Below the pieces are notes generated by a model. It searched no databases, was not told the origin of the DNA, and saw nothing but the letters and a program-made list of their open reading frames with translations. Both the position numbers and the translations under genes were made by a program. Shown piece by piece: positions 27,876 through 36,399 of a stretch of 64,000 bases of DNA. The stretch's first letter is position 1. Every line of letters begins with the position of its first letter. This stretch comes from Mesostigma viride (lineage: Eukaryota; Streptophyta; Mesostigmatophyceae; Mesostigmatales; Mesostigmataceae), in assembly GCA_009746045.1 (NCBI GenBank), contig RPFO01000026.1:4744011-4808010 (forward strand), given 5' to 3'.

Positions 27876-28543
27876 ATGTCCACCTCCTATTGCAACGCCG
27901 CGAGAGGGCAGTCGGACAGTTTCATCGGCGCTCGCGAGCGGCCGCAGGTGTTCCCTGAGCTGTGCGTCGACCCGGAGTTCGAGACGATGCGTTCCTCGCA
28001 GCAGGTCGGCACGGAGACGCGTCTGATCCCGTCGGACGAGTACGACAACGTGTACGGCATCGACACGCGCGCCGCGCCCCGTCTGAGCCAGATCGGGAGC
28101 GGGTTTGACGCGCAGATGCAGTTCGCGACCGACCTCCTCCCGTCCGCGGAGGACGTCATGGGCTTGCTCCTGAAGCAGGGGGAGGGCATCCTGGCCGTCA
28201 CGAGCAACCGGAAGGACCTGCCTTTCACCGGCATCCAGAGCCTCCGCGAGTACACGCCCGCCCCATGGACCTGAGCATGTTCGGCCAGATGAACCTGGCG
28301 ACGACGGGCGTCATGGCCAACGCTAAGTGGAACGGGTCGATCGGCGCGTTCCCCCGCCCCGTGACGATGCAGTTCGACCCCCGTTACGAGCTCCCTAGCC
28401 TCGCCGACGCCGACACGACGGTGTACGGCGTCCCCCTGGTGAACGCGACCGAGTCGTTCGGCATGATGGGCGAGCCCTCTCGAGGAGCACAAAACGCCGT
28501 CCGCGGGGCTCCCGGGTTCAACGCCGAGCTCACCGGTCTCTAG
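27876..28543 (+). CDS. Unknown protein, one frameshift
   Basis: Frame 1 (27876 to about 28262) starts MSTSYCNAARGQSDSFIGAR; frame 2 (to 28543) carries LSMFGQMNLATTGVMANAKW. They join at CGCCCC near 28259-28264. Total about 222 residues. It is rich in Met, Gly, Phe and Pro, without membrane segments; such composition is seen in some virion proteins. The stop is followed within 90 bp by the acidic 28627 gene. No family recognised. Confidence 0.5.
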
Positions 28544-28626
28544 TGCGTTCGAGGCACACGCAAAATCGTCCGGGTGACTACATAAGCAATGGAGGGCGCG
28601 TACCAGCTCGAGAGTGGCGCAAGAAG

Positions 28627-29061
28627 ATGCGATCCATGACGTCCGAGTTCATCGAAGTGGACGACATCCTCCGCCAGACGAGCAAGAGCCTCGCGCCCCA
28701 CCGAAAACGCAAGCGGACGTTGTCCGTCGAAATCCTGGACTCCATGACGAAGGCCGGCGTCGACGCCTGCAACATCTCGGGGCGGGACGACAAGCTCGTG
28801 GTGAAGACTCGCAAGAAGAAGACGTCGCTCAAGGACGTCCTTCCGAGTCGCCTGGAAAAGTTCTTCGAGAACGAGCCCGGTCGGTGCGAGGAGTGTCTGA
28901 ACTTCCTCATGGAGCCCGAGGTGACCGAAGTCCCGTCGCTGTGCCGCGTGACCAAGAAGAAGAGGAAGGCCGATGAGGACGAGGACGCGGGTCACCCGGA
29001 GGCCGAGGAGGAGGCCGAGGAAGAGGGCGAGGAAGAGGAAGAGGAAGAGGAGGAGGACTGA
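28627..29061 (+). CDS. Small basic/acidic protein with poly-Glu tail
   Basis: 144 residues from ATG 28627; the ATG at 28589 (ATAAGCAATGG) in another frame may be the real start if one base is missing. The folded part holds EFIEVDDILRQTSKSLAPHR, a basic KTRKKKTS patch, and CEECLNFLMEPEVTEVPSLC with four Cys that may bind zinc. The last 30 residues are almost all Glu. It could be a transcription or chromatin-type factor; not recognised. Confidence 0.5.
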   Translation: MRSMTSEFIEVDDILRQTSKSLAPHRKRKRTLSVEILDSMTKAGVDACNISGRDDKLVVKTRKKKTSLKDVLPSRLEKFFENEPGRCEECLNFLMEPEVTEVPSLCRVTKKKRKADEDEDAGHPEAEEEAEEEGEEEEEEEEED

Positions 29062-29207
29062 GCCTCTCGCCTCATGTCCTCGACGAAAAAGTGGATGCCC
29101 AGGTCCGGCCGGTCGATGTAACTCCCGTACGCGTCGATCCACTCCCCCGTGATCGGGAGGACGACAATGTTGTTGTGAATCGGATGACAATGAGCTAATA
29201 TGTCCAT
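28992..29207 (-). CDS. Possible small protein, convergent
   Basis: Starts MDILAHCHPIHNNIVVLPIT and continues to about residue 50 (LGIHFFVEDMRREAQ) as plausible globular sequence. The remaining Ser run is only the antisense of the poly-Glu tail of the 28627 gene, so the true end is probably near 29065 through an indel. The start lies in AT-rich DNA with AATAAT. Function unknown. Confidence 0.4.
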   Translation of the reverse strand: MDILAHCHPIHNNIVVLPITGEWIDAYGSYIDRPDLGIHFFVEDMRREAQSSSSSSSSSSPSSSASSSASG

Positions 29208-29273
29208 AATAATAAAAGCACGCGTTTATTTCCCACGAATAAAAAAGTCTGGAACTGGGTAGACTAGCGAACC

Positions 29274-30122
29274 ATGGATTGCACGGAGGATTGTCGCCAC
29301 GTGCAGGTGGCGTCCGACGATCTCCAATGTCACGTTTGCATGTGCGTGTTGAACGATCCGGTGGTCATCGAGTGCCGCACGAGGGTGGAGGGCGGTAAGT
29401 GTGAGGCGATCCTCTGCAACAAGCCGTGTTCGAGGGAGCTGATCTCGAAACAGAAACGGCGCGGGGGCGTGGTCGCCGCCGTCACGGGCAAGTGCATCCT
29501 GTGTCGCGCCCCGTGGCACCGGTACCGCGTGCAGCACCTCGTGACGCTGGGCCGGATCACGTCGCTGGTCAAGCGCAAGTGCGCCAACTTCGAGCGCGGG
29601 TGCGAGTTCCAGGGGAGCGTGGAGGAGGTCACGCAGCACAGGAAGGACGGAGGGTGTCCCCACGAGCGTCTAGAATGTCCGAATCGCGTGCACGGGTGTT
29701 CCGAGACGGTGTTGCGGAAAGATGTAGGCAAGCACCGCGTCGAGTGCGCCTTTTTTCCGTGTCGTTTCTTCCTGAACGGCGACGGGTGCACCCACGTGGC
29801 GCGATTGTCGGAGATCCCTCTCCACGAGTCGATCTGCCCGTTCTCGTCGACGCAGTGTCGCATGCTCGTGAACAGCGCCCGTCTGCACGGGATCTGGGCG
29901 TCGGGCAACGACAACAATTGTCTCCGCTGGGAGCGGTGCGAGGCGGGGCAGGAGTACGTGAACCTCCCGGACCCGGACGAGGAGTCGGAGGGCGACGAGG
30001 GCGACGACGACGACGGGGGCGGGGACGGGGAGGACGAGTCGATCGACGAGGAGGCGGAATCGGGGATGCGGGGTTCGATGGGGCGTTCGTTCATCTCCAT
30101 CGAAAACGTTTCCCTTCGCTGA
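29274..30122 (+). CDS. RING/TRAF-type zinc finger protein
   Basis: 282 residues. Cys/His clusters: LQCHVCMCVLNDPVVIEC, then CNKPC and GKCILCRAPW make a divergent RING-like domain (about 18-80). TRAF-type fingers follow: CANFERGCEF, GGCPHERLECPNRVHGCSE, then FPCRFFLNGDGC and SICPFSSTQC. The C-terminus is acidic. RING-TRAF proteins often act as E3 ubiquitin ligases; in a virus such a protein could redirect host ubiquitination, which is inference. The ATG at 29274 is in ACCATGG. The stop is 11 bp before the next gene. Confidence 0.7.
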   Translation: MDCTEDCRHVQVASDDLQCHVCMCVLNDPVVIECRTRVEGGKCEAILCNKPCSRELISKQKRRGGVVAAVTGKCILCRAPWHRYRVQHLVTLGRITSLVKRKCANFERGCEFQGSVEEVTQHRKDGGCPHERLECPNRVHGCSETVLRKDVGKHRVECAFFPCRFFLNGDGCTHVARLSEIPLHESICPFSSTQCRMLVNSARLHGIWASGNDNNCLRWERCEAGQEYVNLPDPDEESEGDEGDDDDGGGDGEDESIDEEAESGMRGSMGRSFISIENVSLR

Positions 30123-30133
30123 CCGACACGGCG

Positions 30134-31147
30134 ATGGACTCTTTCGAGGCCTGGAGCTGCATCGCGGAACGCATGGACCAGTCGAGTCTGGCCAATGTCG
30201 AGACGGCGTTCGGGGTCGAGTGCGATCCCGGCGCGGCGGTCCGCAAGGAGCGGGACATGCGGTACGAGTTCGTCTACACGGAATGCGAGGAGGACACGGA
30301 GCGCATCCGGTCCATGCTGATCGAGCGCCAGTCGTTGCGATACGCCCTGGAACGCTACTTCGACGTGTTCTCGGAAGTGGTCCGGGCGCACAAGGGGCGA
30401 GGGGACGACATCACGGACCTGTTCGTCCACTCGCTGCTGCAGCCCGACCAGGTGGCCATGTTCACCGAGGACCACTACCTGGCGGCTCGCATGTTGCTTC
30501 CCTTGTCGATGGAACCGAGGGCGGAGTGCAAACCGCTGGCGCCGCTCACGCGGATCGCGGACATGGTCGATCGTCTCGAGTCTCAGCGCGTGGCGCATTC
30601 TCTCTCGTGGATATTCTTGGACGCGTTGGGATTGGAGGAGGGTTCGTTCGTGTTGATGATGCTGACGCTCGGCACCCGCCGTCCGATGCAGCAAGGGAAG
30701 TACTGTTTTCCTGCGCTGCACCCGCTGACGGTGCTCGCGACGGAGTGCTGGGACCGGCATTCAGACGGTCGCACGCGGATCGCCGAGCTCGTATCGCGCG
30801 GCCGGGCGGCCGTCGAGAGCAGACGCACGAAGAGCTGTAACTTGGAGATGGCCCGTCGCATGTTGCGCAAGTACCCCCTTCACTTTGTTGCGCGGCGCTC
30901 GGGCTACTTGGATTACAACGGCATCCGCACGGGCGACTTTGCGACCTTCGAGGAGTGGAGGGAGGAGGCGCGCAAGATGTTCGAGAGCTGCATCGGCGCG
31001 TACGAATCCAACTTGCGGAAGGTCCGCGACGCGATGACGCGTCAGACCTCGGCGAAGATGGCGAACGCGTCCATGACCTTCGAGAAGGAGGTGTGGACGA
31101 CGGTGCTGATTTTCAAGAGACCCACGTGTTGTCACGCGTTTCGCTGA
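30134..31147 (+). CDS. Unknown 337-residue protein
   Basis: Start MDSFEAWSCIAERMDQSSLA at 30134, 11 bp after the RING/TRAF gene; the longer open frame upstream is the shadow of that gene. The protein is helical, with many Arg and Glu (RIRSMLIERQSLRYALERYF) and no signal or zinc pattern. It likely shares a transcript with the RING/TRAF gene and may be its partner. The end overlaps the convergent membrane gene by 16 bp. No family recognised. Confidence 0.55.
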   Translation: MDSFEAWSCIAERMDQSSLANVETAFGVECDPGAAVRKERDMRYEFVYTECEEDTERIRSMLIERQSLRYALERYFDVFSEVVRAHKGRGDDITDLFVHSLLQPDQVAMFTEDHYLAARMLLPLSMEPRAECKPLAPLTRIADMVDRLESQRVAHSLSWIFLDALGLEEGSFVLMMLTLGTRRPMQQGKYCFPALHPLTVLATECWDRHSDGRTRIAELVSRGRAAVESRRTKSCNLEMARRMLRKYPLHFVARRSGYLDYNGIRTGDFATFEEWREEARKMFESCIGAYESNLRKVRDAMTRQTSAKMANASMTFEKEVWTTVLIFKRPTCCHAFR

Positions 31148-31437
31148 TCGAAGGGTCGTTTGTCCGTCAAGACGGACGCTTTTCCGACGTCGGTCGCTAG
31201 AAACGATTCTAGTTCGATGCCCTTGCCCGGGACGAGGATGGATACTAGGAAGTACACGGCGGTGGCCAACGCCGACATGTCCACTCGTTCCGACGCGACG
31301 TACGCGATCGAGAAGACCGTCAGGGCCTTGAACCACGTGTCGCTCGGGTTGAAATCTTCTAGCAGGACGTACCCCCCCATGACGCTAAAGATAGAACAGA
31401 TGGACGTCAGTGCGCTCTTGGCGACGTCACGATCCAT
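31132..31437 (-). CDS. Small membrane protein
   Basis: 101 residues. Hydrophobic segments near residues 8-26 (ALTSICSIFSVMGGYVLL), 36-48 and 52-70 (MSALATAVYFLVSILVPG). The C-terminal 30 residues are soluble. Convergent with the 30134 gene and divergent from the D5-like helicase. No family recognised. Confidence 0.55.
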   Translation of the reverse strand: MDRDVAKSALTSICSIFSVMGGYVLLEDFNPSDTWFKALTVFSIAYVASERVDMSALATAVYFLVSILVPGKGIELESFLATDVGKASVLTDKRPFDQRNA

Positions 31438-31545
31438 GTCGGTTGTACAGTCATATCCACGATAATAATCGAATCATGTCGTGTCGTCGCGATCCGACGG
31501 CTCGTTTTCATTCTCAGATTTTTGTGGGTCTATATCATACCCGTC

Positions 31546-33752
31546 ATGACCAAAAAGGCTCGCTCGCGGTCCGAGGCCACTGTGGGAGGGGTGTTCATCA
31601 TGGCGGAACGCCCCGCGAAGAGGAGCCGGTTGGTCGACGACGAGGCGGGGGCCTGCAGCAGCGACGAGGAGCAGGAGGATGCGGAGGAGCGAGGGGGGGA
31701 GGAGGGCGAGGCCGACGAAGACGTTTGTCCGGCTCCGGCGAGTCAGATGACCGGGGAGGACGCGGCGGGACCGACGCCCATCCCCGAGGACGACCGCATC
31801 GAATTCCGCAAGGAGATCGGGGGCAACCCTGACGTCCTCGGGTTCGTGTCGCAGCTGAAGTCGGCGAGCAACGACCGCATCATGGACATCGCGGCGTTGG
31901 CGGAGGCGGCCGTGGCGAACGCCTCCATGGGCGACATCATGGCCGACGTCTTCCACCTGGCGTCTCGCGAGGCGCACGCGGACCCGATCTCTCTCCTGGC
32001 CGCGTGTCTGTCTCGCATCGACGCCCCGGGCGCCGTGGACCTGTACGCGAACGTGGACACGCGGTACGTCCGCGCGCTGTCCCGCGTGCTGGCGATCTGC
32101 GGACAGGCGGAGGACCGGGGGATGGTGGAACTCAAGCCGGCGATCCAGACGTGCATCTGGCGGCTGTACACGACCGTGGAGACGGCGTCGTGCGCGATGA
32201 AGAGCCGGATGTCGGCCAAGGAGCTGGGCTCGCTCCCCGAACTCATCGCGAAGGCGCTGGCGCTGCCCACGAAATTGGACAACTTTCAATCGCTGATCAT
32301 CCTGCTGACCACGCGATGGGTCGTCCAGAAGCTGCGGAGAGGCGAGGGCGACGACGACAGCGTGTACAAGTGCCAGCGCACGCCCGAGGGGCACGACACG
32401 CACTACTGGACCAAGTGGTGCACGCTGTCCGAGTGGGTGTCGGAGGAGTGCGATTTCCCGCGCACATCGGCGTGGGGACTCGGGTCCAAAGACGGCGCGC
32501 GCAAGCGGATCACGGAGTGGATCGCGGACGGGTCCAAACGCAACAGTTTCGCGTTCCAGATCCGTCCCCGCGACCGCCACGTGTTCGCGTTCCGGAACGG
32601 GATCTACAAGTGCGACACGGACCAGTGGTTCCCGTACCCTGCGACGGACCTGCCGGACGACGTGGGCGCGGTGCGGTACTTCGAGAACATCGACATGGAC
32701 GAGTCGCTGTTCGAGCCCGGGCGGTTCAAGGGCGACTTCGACGAGGGGAGTGGATGGACATCGAGACGGACGCCGTGAAGAAGATCCTGGACGACCAGGA
32801 CTACCCGGACAACGTGCAGCGGCCGTTCTGGGCGCTGGCGGTGGGCCGCATGCTGTACTACCTCCGCGAGTCGGACAAGTTTGAGTGCATGGTCTTCCTC
32901 AAGGGGATCGCCGGGTCCGGCAAGTCGACGCTCGTCCGCATCATGGACTTCATCTACGGTCGCGAGGCGGGCGTGCTGTCGAACACGATCGAGCCGATGT
33001 TCGGCCTGTCGCAGCTCAAGGACAAGCTGGTCGTGTACAGTTACGAGCTGAATGACAAGTTCAACCTGGCGCAGTCGGACTGGCTGTCGCTCGTGAGCGG
33101 GGAGTGCATGAACCTGCCGGCAAAGCACAAGGACGCGGCCGTCAAGCCGTGGACCGCGCCCTTCATCGCCGCGGGCAACCGCATGTTCGCGTCGGGGGAC
33201 AACGCGGGCCAGGTGGCGCGTCGAGTCATCCTGTTCCCGTTCGACAACAAGCCCCGCGGGAAGGCGGACGTGAATCTGGACGACAAGATCTCGTCGAACA
33301 TCGCAAGGGTGATCGTCAAGGGGAACCGCGCGTACCAGGCGCTCGTGCGGAAGGTGGGGACGGACCAGCTGATCGAGCACCTTCCGGAGTGGTTCGCGGA
33401 TTGCCAGCGCCGGGCGCAGGAGGCGTCCAACCCGCTGTACACGTTCCTCAACCACGTGTCGTGGGTGGAGGTGGACGTCGAACACAACTACTGCCCCTGG
33501 GAGGAGTTCCAGAAGCGGTTCCTCGACTGGAACCGCCAGCGCGACCCTCGCTCGCGGATCGTCTTCGAGGAGGATTTCTACAACCACGTGTTCAAGGATT
33601 TCAAGCTCAAACTCGTGTTCGAGAAGGTGTGGAAGGTGTACCCGGTGGACCAGGACCCGGCGAACGGCCGCGTCCAGAAGAAGAAGGCGTTCTACCTGTA
33701 CGGCGTGGACTTCGAGAACGACAACGCGTCCGAGCCTCCCGCCGACGTCTGA
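31546..33752 (+). CDS. D5-type SF3 helicase, one frameshift
   Basis: Frame 1 (31546 to about 32745) has a Lys/Arg and Asp/Glu-rich head, then a D5-N-type region (HDTHYWTKWC, RDRHVFAFRNGIYKC). Frame 2 (to 33752) carries the SF3 ATPase: Walker A KGIAGSGKSTL (near 32906-32936), a Walker-B-like strand KLVVYSYELND and motif C PFIAAGNRMF with the sensor Asn, then RRVILFPFDNKP. They join at the G4 run 32745-32748, which looks one G short. This is the replicative helicase of NCLDVs. No primase domain is fused; a separate primase lies at 45223. Total about 735 residues. TATATCATAC precedes the ATG. Confidence 0.85.
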
Positions 33753-33773
33753 TTTTTTCGTGTTTGTCTGCTA

Positions 33774-33779
33774 GTATAC
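33774..33779 (+). promoter_or_regulatory. Start-proximal GTATAC motif
   Basis: GTATAC two bases before the ATG at 33782, the same arrangement as at 5765-5770. Confidence 0.45.
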
Positions 33780-33781
33780 CT

Positions 33782-34075
33782 ATGACGTCCGTGTTGGTCG
33801 CGCATCCTCATTGGTCACGCCCCCGACTGGCGTACGCCCCCAAGGCGCCCGTGTACCCCCCTCCCGTCGGCGAGTGGGGCGGCGTGAACGCGTGGGAGCC
33901 GGCGGGGGCCACGCGAGGGGCGTGCGAGTACGCGAACCAGGCCTTTTGTAGGGTAGGCGTTCCGAGACAGACGCCGGAAGGGATGCTCGAGGTGGCCAAT
34001 TCCGTTCTCCTGGGATTCCTCCTCCTTTGGATGATCGAGATCGCCGTGCGGTCCTCACCGTCCGCCCTTGGCTAG
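33782..34075 (+). CDS. Small protein with C-terminal membrane anchor
   Basis: 97 residues. A Pro/Trp-rich soluble part (HPHWSRPRLAYAPKAPVYPP) holds two Cys and ends in a single hydrophobic segment near residues 73-88 (SVLLGFLLLWMIEIAV). This layout fits a tail-anchored virion membrane protein. It overlaps the end of the convergent 34055 gene by 21 bp. No family recognised. Confidence 0.55.
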   Translation: MTSVLVAHPHWSRPRLAYAPKAPVYPPPVGEWGGVNAWEPAGATRGACEYANQAFCRVGVPRQTPEGMLEVANSVLLGFLLLWMIEIAVRSSPSALG

Positions 34076-34453
34076 CTGGAACCGGACGCGCCGAGTCGCG
34101 TCGATGGCCGCCTGGGTCGGAGCGGCGATGGGGCCCGTAGTGGTAGAAGTAGGTTTCTTCTTTTGTTTGGTGGGACCCCACTCGATGTATAAATGATTTT
34201 GACCAACCAATTTCACGCGAAACCCTTTGCGCACGAGATTCTTTCCCACTTTTCTCACCACATGATCGACATCATAGATGGGGAGGCCGAACTGATAGGT
34301 GGGCACGGTGTAGAGGAGGGACGTCTGGCCCTGCGACGACGCGGAACGGATGCACGTCTCTAGCGCCTTCGATATCTTGTGCTCGACCATCCGCTTCCCC
34401 GCTTGCGACGCTTTCACGAGATCGTACGCGGACGACGCGGTAAATCTCTCCAT
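34055..34453 (-). CDS. Conserved-looking NCLDV small protein
   Basis: 132 residues. Helical N-terminus with basic residues, then TVPTYQFGLPIYDVDHVVRK and GFRVKLVGQNHLYIEWG. The sequence 'VP-x3-G-x-P-x-Y-(D) ... GF-x-V ... N-x-LYI-x-W' is a pattern I recall from a small uncharacterised family shared by many NCLDVs (possibly DUF5759). The C-terminal 40 residues are basic and Thr-rich. It shares a 34-bp divergent promoter with the 34488 gene. Confidence 0.6.
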   Translation of the reverse strand: MERFTASSAYDLVKASQAGKRMVEHKISKALETCIRSASSQGQTSLLYTVPTYQFGLPIYDVDHVVRKVGKNLVRKGFRVKLVGQNHLYIEWGPTKQKKKPTSTTTGPIAAPTQAAIDATRRVRFQLAKGGR

Positions 34454-34468
34454 CTATTTATGTCGATA

Positions 34469-34474
34469 CTATAC
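34469..34474. promoter_or_regulatory. Divergent CTATAC/GTATAG motif
   Basis: Lies between the divergent starts at 34453 and 34488, 13 bp from the plus-strand ATG. TTTATG (34457-34462) is nearer to the minus-strand gene. One short region must therefore serve both genes. Confidence 0.4.
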
Positions 34475-34487
34475 GCGCGGAAAAGTG

Positions 34488-34988
34488 ATGGCGGATACGT
34501 CGAACGCCGTGTTGTTGCCGCGCGGCGGACCGGGCCTCTTGATCGTGAGCGTCCCGGTCGAATACTCGTTCGCGCGGATTCGCGAAGTGTTGCAAGATCC
34601 CGTGTTGTACGACATCCTGAGTCCGCCAGGTGATCTGCCGTACCGCGGCCGGTCGGTGGGCGTGTACTTTTCGGGCGACTCGCGCACCGACTTCAACTAC
34701 ACGGCCTCGCTCATGCTGGCCGAGGACGTGGAAAAGGACGTGCTGCTACTGAAGACGTTCGACGACGACGAGCACGCGACCAAGACGATCCCGTTCACGT
34801 CGGACGACATCGCGAGCTTGCTCAAGTTTCCAAAGAACATGTGGACAAACGCGTTGTGCGGTCGATTAGATTATAATGCAATACGTCCCGCCCGTTGTCG
34901 GGTGTGTAATTTACCGTACGGACTTCTCCCTACGGGCGAAGACGCGTGTGCGTGCGTCGCCACGTCCGGCGGTCGAGAGGTGGTTTAG
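34488..34988 (+). CDS. Unknown protein with C-terminal Cys cluster
   Basis: 166 residues from ATG 34488 (MADTSNAVLLPRGGPGLLIV). A mixed alpha/beta domain (VPVEYSFARIREVLQDPVLY, SLMLAEDVEKDVLLLKTFDD) is followed by CRVCNLPYGLLPTGEDACAC, four Cys that may bind zinc. The stop TAG overlaps the stop of the convergent 34985 gene in one TTAG. No family recognised. Confidence 0.55.
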   Translation: MADTSNAVLLPRGGPGLLIVSVPVEYSFARIREVLQDPVLYDILSPPGDLPYRGRSVGVYFSGDSRTDFNYTASLMLAEDVEKDVLLLKTFDDDEHATKTIPFTSDDIASLLKFPKNMWTNALCGRLDYNAIRPARCRVCNLPYGLLPTGEDACACVATSGGREVV

Positions 34989-35593
34989 AATAAGGCCTGC
35001 ACGCCGCCGAACGTCTGCGCGGCCTTGTTATTCCTCAACAAGATCATCACGACGCTACCTATCAAAAACACGAGTCCCACGCCGGCCATGCCGAGGCTGA
35101 GGTACTTCGCGAAGGGACCCACGCAGCATTGACGGAGGGTCCCGACGGGATCCGCGGGCTCCCATTCGACCTTCACCTCGTCTCCCGCCTTCGCCTGCTT
35201 CTCGCCCTCGACGAACATCTTGGCGCCGTGCTCCTTCCCTTCGTGCGTGAACACGACGTCGACGAGACACCTCCACGTCTTGATCGTACTCGTGGAGGAC
35301 GTCGTGGTGGTCGTGGACTGCCCCCCGGTCCACGTGCCCTTCGTGCGGCTGTTGTTGCTCGTGACCGTCTTCACGACCTCCTCGCACTTCAGCTTCGGGT
35401 TCTCGGACTTGTCCGCCGCGTCGGCCTTGTGGACGAGCGTGACGCGCGCGGTGCCCTGGACGTACTTCTTCCTCCGGAGGAAGAGCACCGTGCCCCCCGC
35501 CAGGAGCGCGGTGCCGACCACGATCCCGAGGACCGACGACCCGATCATCGCGACCTTGCCGATCGTCTGTACAGATCCCACGAGCGAATCCAT
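34985..35593 (-). CDS. Two-pass membrane protein (DUF3592-like layout)
   Basis: 202 residues; GTATAGC directly precedes the ATG. Membrane segment near residues 16-38 (VLGIVVGTALLAGGTVLFL), a beta-rich exposed middle with a Thr/Ser stretch and VDVVFTHEGKEHGAKMFVEG, then a second segment near 170-190 (AGVGLVFLIGSVVMILL). TM, beta domain, TM order and VKVEWEPADP before the second segment resemble DUF3592-type proteins common in large DNA viruses. Likely virion or host membrane. Confidence 0.6.
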   Translation of the reverse strand: MDSLVGSVQTIGKVAMIGSSVLGIVVGTALLAGGTVLFLRRKKYVQGTARVTLVHKADAADKSENPKLKCEEVVKTVTSNNSRTKGTWTGGQSTTTTTSSTSTIKTWRCLVDVVFTHEGKEHGAKMFVEGEKQAKAGDEVKVEWEPADPVGTLRQCCVGPFAKYLSLGMAGVGLVFLIGSVVMILLRNNKAAQTFGGVQALF

Positions 35594-35619
35594 GCTATAC
35601 GAAATAGGAGACGAAAAAA

Positions 35620-36399
35620 TTACGCGGCCGCGGCGTCCGGGAGGTGTTCGACCACCTCGAACGTCGGCTGCCCGCCCTCGAGCACGATCTCGGTCGGTAC
35701 GGCGCCTTCCTGCACGGGCCCTGCCTCGCCCTTGGCGCCGGCTTCTTTGCTGGCCCGGATGCGGTCCTGGTTAAACTCCTTCGACTTGAGCCGGTCCTCG
35801 TGGTACTTCCCCATGATCCTGTCGAGCCGCTCGTCGGTGTATCGGTGCTTGACGCCGGCACGGATGTCGTCCGGCAGCGGGAGGACGATCCAATTGTACA
35901 TGGACACGACGAAGATGTCGAAGTCGGGGTCCGCCTTCATGATCTCCTCGGCGTGTTTCTCGGCCTCGGCCATGTCGTCGAACGACCCGCGGAGTTTGAG
36001 CGCCAAGTGGTCCGAGCGCGGGGGCACGACCACACTGACGACCGCGAACTTTTGTCCCTTGACGTGGATGGACTCGGGGTCCTCCTTCGCCTCGACCTTC
36101 CGCCTGGGGACCGGCGGGATCTCGCCCTCCTCGAGCTCCTCGGCCGTGGCGGCGGCGGTGGCGGCCGACTTGGACGGGGCGGAGGAGACGGGCAGAGTCA
36201 GGTCGGGTTCGATGACCAGACGCTTGGATTCTTCGGACGAGGGGACGGGCTCTTCCGCCGCGACGGGCGGGGGCGGCGCGGACTCCTCGCCGCGATCGGG
36301 CATCACGCCGGTCGCCTGGAACCGCGCGTGTTCCTCCTCGGAGAGGATGATGGGAGCGCCGACCGAGACGTTCATGAACTTACCGTTGTTCGATGCCAT
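35620..36399 (-). CDS. DUF5832-like NCLDV protein
   Basis: 259 residues, start MASNNGKFMNVSVGAPIILS. After a Pro/Ala/Glu-rich stretch, residues about 110-210 read FAVVSVVVPPRSDHLALKLR, then GSFDDMAEAEKHAEEIMKAD and PDFDIFVVSMYNWIVLP. This matches a family I recall as DUF5832, frequent in NCLDVs ('A-x-K-x-RG-x-F-x3-EEA ... DPDFDIFV-x7-W'). Role unknown, probably virion-linked. The start overlaps the end of the upstream metalloprotease reading frame by 28 bp. Confidence 0.6.
   Translation of the reverse strand: MASNNGKFMNVSVGAPIILSEEEHARFQATGVMPDRGEESAPPPPVAAEEPVPSSEESKRLVIEPDLTLPVSSAPSKSAATAAATAEELEEGEIPPVPRRKVEAKEDPESIHVKGQKFAVVSVVVPPRSDHLALKLRGSFDDMAEAEKHAEEIMKADPDFDIFVVSMYNWIVLPLPDDIRAGVKHRYTDERLDRIMGKYHEDRLKSKEFNQDRIRASKEAGAKGEAGPVQEGAVPTEIVLEGGQPTFEVVEHLPDAAAA

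Noticed and set aside
29030-29061. Poly-Ser tail of the 28992-29207 protein
   Set aside because: It is only the antisense of the poly-Glu codons of the 28627 gene, so I do not count it as a real domain.
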